Shown here piece by piece: positions 58,782 to 64,000 of a DNA stretch of 64,000 bases. The notes below the pieces were generated by a model that was given only the letters and a program-made list of their open reading frames with translations, did not search any database and was not told where the DNA came from. The stretch spans positions 167,089-231,088 of the forward strand of contig JBAZZY010000002.1 in assembly GCA_041658565.1 (NCBI GenBank), in the 5' to 3' direction. Each line of letters begins with the position of its first letter. The stretch's first letter is position 1. Both the position numbers and the translations under genes were made by a program. The stretch comes from Actinomycetota bacterium (GTDB taxonomy: Bacteria; Actinomycetota; AC-67).

Positions 58782-61475
58782 CTACGCGGTGCGCGGGTTC
58801 GGCGCGGCCGCATCGATGGCGTAGCGATCGATTGCGTCGGCCGCCTCCGCGGGACTCGCTGCTCCGTCCGCAGCTATCGCGTGCAACACGGCGACAACGA
58901 CGTGCGCGGCGTCGGTTTCGAAGTGGCGTCGAAGCGCCGCGCGCGCGTCGGAGCGTCCAAAGCCGTCGGTTCCCAGCGGAACGAACCTGCCCGGGATCCA
59001 GCGTGCCACTTGGTCGGGGACGGCCGTGACGAAGTCGGTTACGGCGATGAACGGGCCGGAGGCCGTTCGCAGCGCGTGCGTGATGTACGGAGTCGCGGCC
59101 GATTCGCCGGGATGCAGGCGCGCGTGACGATCGACTGCGAGTGCGTCGTCACGAAGAGCCTTGTAGGAGGTGACGCTCCAGCATTCGGCCGCGACGTCGT
59201 GGTCCTGCGCAAGCAGTGCGCGCGCCTCCAGCGCCGCCCCGCACGCCGTCCCGCTGAACAGGATCGTCGCGCGCCGGTGGGGACCGGACGGAGCTTCGAT
59301 GAACCGGTACAGCCCGCGCAGGATTCCATCTTGCACGCCGGACGGCATCGCCGGCTGCGGCATAGTCTCGTTGTAGAGCGTGATGTAGACGTAGCCGTCT
59401 TGCGGAGACTCTCCGGTCATCCGCGCCACCCCGTCGCGGACGATCTCGGCGACTTCGTAGGCGAAGGCGGGATCGTATGCGCGGCAGGTTGGGATCACCG
59501 ACGCGAGCAACAGGCTGTGGCCGTCTTGGTGCTGAAGCCCTTCACCGTTCAGCGTGGTGCGTCCCGCGGTCGCCCCGAGCAAGAAGCCGCGCGCGCGCGC
59601 ATCTGCGGCCGCCCAGGCAAGATCCCCGATGCGTTGGAATCCGAACATCGAGTAGAAGATGTAGAAGGGGATCGCGTGCTCGTCCCAGGTGGCGTAACTC
59701 GTGCCTGCCGCGGTGAAGCTCGCCATCGATCCGGCTTCGGTGATCCCCTCTTCGAGAATCTGTCCGTCACGCCCCTCTGCGTACGAGAGCAGCAAGCCGG
59801 CATCGACCGGCTCATACAACTGCCCGTGCGGCGCGTAGATCTTGAACGTGCGGAACAAGGCGTCGAGCCCGAACGTGCGAGCTTCGTCCGGCACGATCGG
59901 GACGATGCGCTTGCCGATCGACGGGTCTCGGAGCAGGTTCCGGAGCATGCGCGCGAAGGCCATAGTTGTCGACGCAGATTGCTCACCTGAGCCGAGCCGG
60001 AATTCGGCGAAGACGGAATCCTGCGGCGCGGCGAGCGCGGCGGCGCGCGCCGTCCGCCTCGGCACGAAACCGCCGAGCGCGCGCCGCCGCTCCAGCAAGT
60101 ACTCGTGCTCGGGCGTTCCCGGCGCCGGGCGGAAGTAGGGCGGCACTTCATCGCGAAGCGACTCATCGGAGATGTGGGTCTCGAGGTGCAGCCGGTCACG
60201 GAGCGTGAGCAACTGATCGTGCGACATCTTCTTGATCTGGTGCGTGACGTTGCGCGCCTCAATCTCTGAGCCGAGAGTCCAACCCTTGATCGTCTTGGCC
60301 AAAACGACTGTGGGCGATCCCGAATGCTCAATCGCGGACTGATAGGCGGCGTACACCTTGCGGTAGTCGTGCCCGCCGCGCGGCAGGCGCCGCAACTCGT
60401 CGTCGCTCATGTCCGCGACCATGGCTTGGAGGCGAGGATCGGGCCCAAAGAACCGCTCGCGAATGTACGCGCCTGACTCGACGGCGTACTTCTGGAACTC
60501 GCCGTCGACGGTGCTGTTCATTTTGTTGACGAGGATGCCGTCGGTGTCCATCGCCAGCAGATCGTCCCATCGCGATCCCCAGATGACCTTGATGACGTTC
60601 CATCCGGCACCGCGGAATACCGCTTCGAGTTCCTGAATCACCTTGCCGTTGCCGCGCACGGGACCGTCCAGCCGTTGCAGGTTGCAGTTCACGACGAAGA
60701 TGAGGTTGTCGAGCGACTCGCGCGCGGCAAGGGACAAAGACCCGAGTGTCTCCGGTTCGTCGCACTCACCGTCGCCGAGGAAACACCAGACCTTCGACCC
60801 GTCGGTGTCGGCGATGTCTCGATCCCGCAGGTATCGGTTGAAGCGGGCTTGGTAGAGCGCGGTGAGTGGACCGAGTCCCATCGAGACCGTTGGGAACTGC
60901 CAGAAGTTCGGCATCAGCCAGGGATGTGGGTACGACGAGAGCCCCCCTCCGCTGAGTTCCCGGCGGAAGTTGTCAAGGTGCGTCTCGTCGAAGCGACCTT
61001 CGAGGAATGCGCGCGCATAGATTCCGGGAGCCGCGTGGCCTTGGAAGAAGACCTGATCTCCGCGCGATCCTTCGTCGCGGCCGCGGAAGAAATGGTTGAA
61101 GCCCACTTCATAGAGCGTCGAGGAAGACGCGTACGTGGCGAGGTGACCCCCGAGCCCTTCCGATCGCATGTTGGCCCGCGTGACCATCGCCACTGCGTTC
61201 CAGCGGATGAACCGACGGATGCGTCGCTCCATGTCCTCGTCGCCTGGAAACGCCGGCTCGTGGTCGCTCGGAATCGTGTTGACATACGGCGTCGACACGG
61301 TCGCGGGAAACCCCACTTGCAGTTCGCGCGCGCGCTCGAGCATCTTCATAAGCACGAAGCGCGCGCGCGCCTTGCCCCTAGCCTGGACCAGGGAGTCGAG
61401 CGACTCAAGCCACTCGTCGGTCTCCGTCGGGTCGGCGTCGGGAACCTGGTAGGAGAACCCATCGATGATCGCCAT
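58782..61475 (-). CDS. aceE: Pyruvate dehydrogenase E1 component, homodimeric type
   Basis: An 897-residue thiamine-diphosphate enzyme that decarboxylates pyruvate and passes the acetyl group to E2. The TPP motif is GDGECDEPETLGSLSLA ... NCN, with the N-terminal HLATYASSSTLYEVGFNHFF and the transketolase-like central region. The C-terminal domain is complete. ATG 61475 follows GGGAGGGG; an ATG 12 codons upstream is less likely. No E2 or E3 gene is adjacent. Confidence 0.96.
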   Translation of the reverse strand: MAIIDGFSYQVPDADPTETDEWLESLDSLVQARGKARARFVLMKMLERARELQVGFPATVSTPYVNTIPSDHEPAFPGDEDMERRIRRFIRWNAVAMVTRANMRSEGLGGHLATYASSSTLYEVGFNHFFRGRDEGSRGDQVFFQGHAAPGIYARAFLEGRFDETHLDNFRRELSGGGLSSYPHPWLMPNFWQFPTVSMGLGPLTALYQARFNRYLRDRDIADTDGSKVWCFLGDGECDEPETLGSLSLAARESLDNLIFVVNCNLQRLDGPVRGNGKVIQELEAVFRGAGWNVIKVIWGSRWDDLLAMDTDGILVNKMNSTVDGEFQKYAVESGAYIRERFFGPDPRLQAMVADMSDDELRRLPRGGHDYRKVYAAYQSAIEHSGSPTVVLAKTIKGWTLGSEIEARNVTHQIKKMSHDQLLTLRDRLHLETHISDESLRDEVPPYFRPAPGTPEHEYLLERRRALGGFVPRRTARAAALAAPQDSVFAEFRLGSGEQSASTTMAFARMLRNLLRDPSIGKRIVPIVPDEARTFGLDALFRTFKIYAPHGQLYEPVDAGLLLSYAEGRDGQILEEGITEAGSMASFTAAGTSYATWDEHAIPFYIFYSMFGFQRIGDLAWAAADARARGFLLGATAGRTTLNGEGLQHQDGHSLLLASVIPTCRAYDPAFAYEVAEIVRDGVARMTGESPQDGYVYITLYNETMPQPAMPSGVQDGILRGLYRFIEAPSGPHRRATILFSGTACGAALEARALLAQDHDVAAECWSVTSYKALRDDALAVDRHARLHPGESAATPYITHALRTASGPFIAVTDFVTAVPDQVARWIPGRFVPLGTDGFGRSDARAALRRHFETDAAHVVVAVLHAIAADGAASPAEAADAIDRYAIDAAAPNPRTA

Positions 61476-61558
61476 GCGCACCCCTCCCGGGTGGTTCACG
61501 CCGGCCGGCATCTCGCGCAGGCGTGGCGCTTGCGTACGGCTCGATCGTAGTGCACCTT

Positions 61559-61594
61559 ACCTACCGGCATTGGGGTCAATCTCACCTATCGGCA
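61559..61594. promoter_or_regulatory. Direct repeats in the aceE promoter region, candidate operator
   Basis: ACCTACCGGCA (61559-61569) and ACCTATCGGCA (61584-61594) match at 10 of 11 positions, with 25-bp spacing. A minus-strand TTGACC (61579-61574) lies between them, so a bound regulator would cover the aceE promoter. The nosZ start is about 150 bp further on. Confidence 0.45.
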
Positions 61595-61741
61595 GCGTCG
61601 GATTTCCGACCACTCTAGGGCGATAATCGGCCGCAGGAGGGGGCCCGGAGCGCGTTGGGAGGACGGTCGCACCGGGTCGCAGCGCCGGACGAGAGCCGTT
61701 CGCGCTGCTGTTGCGAGGGTCTCTGAAGGGAGCGGTGGGGT

Positions 61742-63721
61742 ATGAGAAGCAGGACTCTGATCATCGTCGTCTCGTTCATCGTGGGTGCGGTGATCGGGAT
61801 CGGCGGGGCGCGCCTGGGGGCCTCAACCAGCAGTGACCTGACGAAGGTCGCCTCCGCGCGCGGACTCAGCGGCACCGAGGCTCAAGCGGCGCTCAAGACG
61901 TTCGTCGCTCCAGGAAAGTACGACGAGTACTACCTCATGGCATCCGGAGGGCATTCCGGACAGATGGCGGTTATCGGCGTGCCCTCGATGCGCCTGCTCA
62001 AGATCATCCCGGTGTTCTCGCCTGATCCTTGGTCCGGCTACGGGTTCGGAGCCGACTCCGGCGACGAAGTGCTTGCACGGGGATCCGATCCCGCGAAGAG
62101 CGAGTCGCTCACGTGGGGCGACAGCCATCACCCGGCCATCTCCGAGACTGCCGGCGACTACGACGGTCGCTTCATGTACATCAACGATCGCGCGAACGGC
62201 CGCTTGGGAATGGTGGACCTTCGAGACTTCAAGACGAAGCAGATCCTGGACATCCCGAACATCGGGACTTCGCACGGCGGGGTCTTCGCAACACCGAACA
62301 CCGAGTACGTGCACATCTCCTCGATGCAGCCGATTCCGTTGACGCCCAGTGGGTACGCGCCGCTCTCCGACTACAAGAAGTCGTACCGGGGCGTCTCCAC
62401 TTTCGTTTCCGTCGACCAGAAGACCGGCAAGGGCGTGCTTTCGAAGAGCTTCCAAATCGAGTTGCCGCCGTACGACCAGGATTTGGCGGACGCGGGCAAA
62501 CTGGCGAGCGACGGGTTTGCTTTCATCAACTCCTACAACACCGAGATGGCAACCGGTGGGAATCTCGAGGGCAAGCCTTCGCTGGAGGGTGGAGCGTCGG
62601 CCAACGACTACGACTTCCTCCATGTCATCGACTGGAAGAAGGCCGAGAAAGTCATTGCGGCAGGCAAGTTCAAAGTTCGCAACGGCGTGCGCATGATGTC
62701 GCTCAAGACCGCGGTGGACGAAGGGGTTCTGCACTTCGTTCCTGAGCCGCGCAGCCCGCACGGCGTGGACGTGTCGCCGTCCGGGCACTATCTGACGGTG
62801 GCTGGAAAACTCGACCCGCACGCTTCGGTTTACTCGATGGACAAGATCAAGAAGGCGATTGCGGACAAGAACTACTCCGGCAGGGATCCTTTCGGCGTTC
62901 CGATCTTGAAGTTGGAGGACGTGCTCGAGGCACAGGTGGAGTTGGGTGCCGGCCCGCTGCACACTCAGTACGACAACAAGGGCAACGCGTACACGAGCTT
63001 GTTCATCGAGAGCGCGGTTGCCAAGTGGACGTTGGGTTCGGACGAGGGAGTTTCCGCGGATAAGGCCTTCAAGCTCGTGGAGAAGGTGCCGGTTCACTAC
63101 AACATCGGCCACGTCGTCACGGCCGAAGGCGACACGGTGAGCCCGGACGGGAAGTACCTCGTGGCGCTGAACAAGTGGTCGGTGGATCGGTATCCGTTGG
63201 TCGGGACTCTGCACCCGCAGAACTTCCAACTCATCGACCTTGATTCCAAGCCCATGCGGATTCTTGCGGACATGCCGATCGGATTCGGTGAGCCGCATTA
63301 CGTCCAGATGATCAAGGCGGACAAGATCAAGGGCGCACTCGCGGTCTACCCCCCGAACACGGATCCGCTAACGATGTCTCGCTCCAAGTTCGCGACGGCC
63401 CCGGGCAAGGAACGCATCAAGCGCGCCGGGACCAATGTCACCGTCTGGATGACGGCACAGCGAAGCCACTACACGCCGGACATCATCCGCGTGAAGAAGG
63501 GCGATGACGTCACGCTCCACATCACCAACATCGAGCAAACTCGAGACGCAACGCACGGCTTCGCGATCCCGAGTTACAACAAACAGGCGAGTCTTGACCC
63601 CGGTGAGGTGGTGACGATCAAGTTCAAGGCCACGCGTAGCGGTTCGTTCGCCTACTACTGCACCGAGTTCTGCTCGGCATTGCACCTCGAGATGCAGGGC
63701 TGGCTGCTTGTCGAGCCGTAA
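61742..63721 (+). CDS. nosZ: Nitrous oxide reductase, clade II type
   Basis: A 659-residue exported copper enzyme that reduces N2O to N2. The N-terminal membrane/Sec-type signal (residues 5-22) lacks a twin-arginine motif, as in clade II. Residues 125-145 read WGDSHHPAISET, giving the CuZ histidines H129 and H130; further ones occur at about SPHGVDVSPSG, HTQYDN and HYNIGHV. The C-terminal CuA domain has HGFAIPSYN and CTEFCSALHLEMQ (C640, C644, H648, M651). GGGAGCGGTGGGG precedes the ATG. Accessory nos genes should follow beyond the window. Confidence 0.96.
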   Translation: MRSRTLIIVVSFIVGAVIGIGGARLGASTSSDLTKVASARGLSGTEAQAALKTFVAPGKYDEYYLMASGGHSGQMAVIGVPSMRLLKIIPVFSPDPWSGYGFGADSGDEVLARGSDPAKSESLTWGDSHHPAISETAGDYDGRFMYINDRANGRLGMVDLRDFKTKQILDIPNIGTSHGGVFATPNTEYVHISSMQPIPLTPSGYAPLSDYKKSYRGVSTFVSVDQKTGKGVLSKSFQIELPPYDQDLADAGKLASDGFAFINSYNTEMATGGNLEGKPSLEGGASANDYDFLHVIDWKKAEKVIAAGKFKVRNGVRMMSLKTAVDEGVLHFVPEPRSPHGVDVSPSGHYLTVAGKLDPHASVYSMDKIKKAIADKNYSGRDPFGVPILKLEDVLEAQVELGAGPLHTQYDNKGNAYTSLFIESAVAKWTLGSDEGVSADKAFKLVEKVPVHYNIGHVVTAEGDTVSPDGKYLVALNKWSVDRYPLVGTLHPQNFQLIDLDSKPMRILADMPIGFGEPHYVQMIKADKIKGALAVYPPNTDPLTMSRSKFATAPGKERIKRAGTNVTVWMTAQRSHYTPDIIRVKKGDDVTLHITNIEQTRDATHGFAIPSYNKQASLDPGEVVTIKFKATRSGSFAYYCTEFCSALHLEMQGWLLVEP

Positions 63722-63756
63722 AGCGAGGGTGAAGATCTAGGAATGAGAGTGCCGCT

Positions 63757-63791
63757 CCCTCCGGTGAGGACGTGCAAGCCTCACCGGAGGG
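63757..63791 (+). terminator. Perfect 13-bp hairpin after nosZ
   Basis: CCCTCCGGTGAGG (63757-63769) pairs with CCTCACCGGAGGG (63779-63791), 9-base loop. No T-run follows, so it may act as an RNA-stabilising or attenuating structure rather than a full terminator. Confidence 0.55.
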
Positions 63792-63854
63792 TGGTGGCGG
63801 ATTGCTGGTCGGATGGACGATATGCGTTTCACCCCGACCGTCCGTTACGCAGGG

Positions 63855-64000
63855 GTGGGGGTAGGTGGTAATGGCCACGAAGAAGCAGTCTCGGGAGACG
63901 GCGGCCGCCTTCGGCAGGGCGCGGTGTCCGGTCCGGATCGCGTAGTTCGCTTCGCGTTGGGATCGGTGGCACTCGGGTTGGTGATTCTCTCGTTCTTCCT
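63855..64000 (+). CDS. Start of a membrane protein downstream of nosZ, truncated by the window
   Basis: An open frame from GTG 63855 (or GTG 63924) runs to the edge and encodes a hydrophobic stretch (VRFALGSVALGLVILSFF). In clade II clusters a membrane protein of this kind often follows nosZ. A competing short frame from ATG 63871 stops at 63945. Only about 48 codons are visible. Confidence 0.35.
   Translation, partial: MGVGGNGHEEAVSGDGGRLRQGAVSGPDRVVRFALGSVALGLVILSFF

Noticed and set aside
1..64000. CRISPR arrays, transposases, integrases or rRNA genes
   Set aside because: None were seen on either strand; the duplicated segments lack any recombinase nearby.

Overview
The window is GC-rich chromosomal DNA from a bacterium that looks like a deep-branching Actinomycetota. 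Between about 6.4 and 39.1 kb, housekeeping genes run in an order known from both Mycobacterium (pmt-rsmI-metG-tatD-rpfB-rsmA-ispE-glmU-prs-rplY-pth-mfd-mazG-eno-divIC-DUF501-ppx) and Bacillus (abrB-metS-tatD-yabE-ksgA-ispE-glmU-prs-ctc-pth-mfd-mazG-divIC-yabR). This lineage keeps the actinobacterial DUF501-ppx pair and the pmt/rsmI divergon, together with the Firmicute-like AbrB and the S1-domain (YabR-like) gene. Start codons are often GTG or TTG, -10 boxes are TANNNT-like, and GCGCGC runs are conspicuous.

Region by region. 1-0.8 kb: the end of a multihaem cytochrome c, closed by a terminator. 0.8-4.4 kb (minus): hydrolase, MarR regulator, radical SAM protein and two membrane proteins, with a 31-bp near-perfect palindrome just upstream of the radical SAM gene. 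4.5-6.4 kb: two exported proteins, one an LVIVD beta-propeller. 6.4-19.2 kb: protein O-mannosyltransferase, then the core run from rsmI to pth, including tRNA-Gln(TTG). Pth is fused to an SRPBCC (AHSA1-like) domain. 19.2-28.1 kb: an accessory block inserted between pth and mfd. It holds an ABC-2 exporter, a frameshifted AlbA_2 gene, an RHH/PIN toxin-antitoxin pair, partial direct copies of the pth-SRPBCC and PIN 3' ends, a membrane protein, a nucleotidyltransferase pair, a TacA/TacT pair, and small secreted or lipoprotein genes. 28.2-39.1 kb: mfd, a parvulin-type foldase, mazG, an RHH/SPFH pair on the minus strand, eno, ftsB/divIC, the S1 gene, DUF501 and ppx.

39.1-50 kb is an exported-protein region: three tandem paralogues of a putative TIM-barrel glycosidase-like family (the third with an Ig-like domain and two carbohydrate-binding-like modules), a DUF2007-like protein, an Ig-repeat protein, tRNA-Leu(TAA), a secreted esterase and a GH92 alpha-mannosidase. 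49.9-58.7 kb (minus) is one compact operon for a branched-chain amino-acid-type ABC transporter. It has two paralogous binding proteins, an FAD oxidoreductase between them, LivH, a LivM-LivG fusion, LivF and a proline/threonine-rich membrane protein. 58.8-61.5 kb: pyruvate dehydrogenase E1 (aceE), minus. 61.7-64 kb: nosZ of clade II type (nitrous oxide reductase), followed by a hairpin and the start of a further membrane protein.

Taken together, the genes suggest an aerobic heterotroph that can also respire nitrous oxide, with protein mannosylation and an exported glycan-active repertoire. All functional statements rest on reading the translated sequence; no database search was run.
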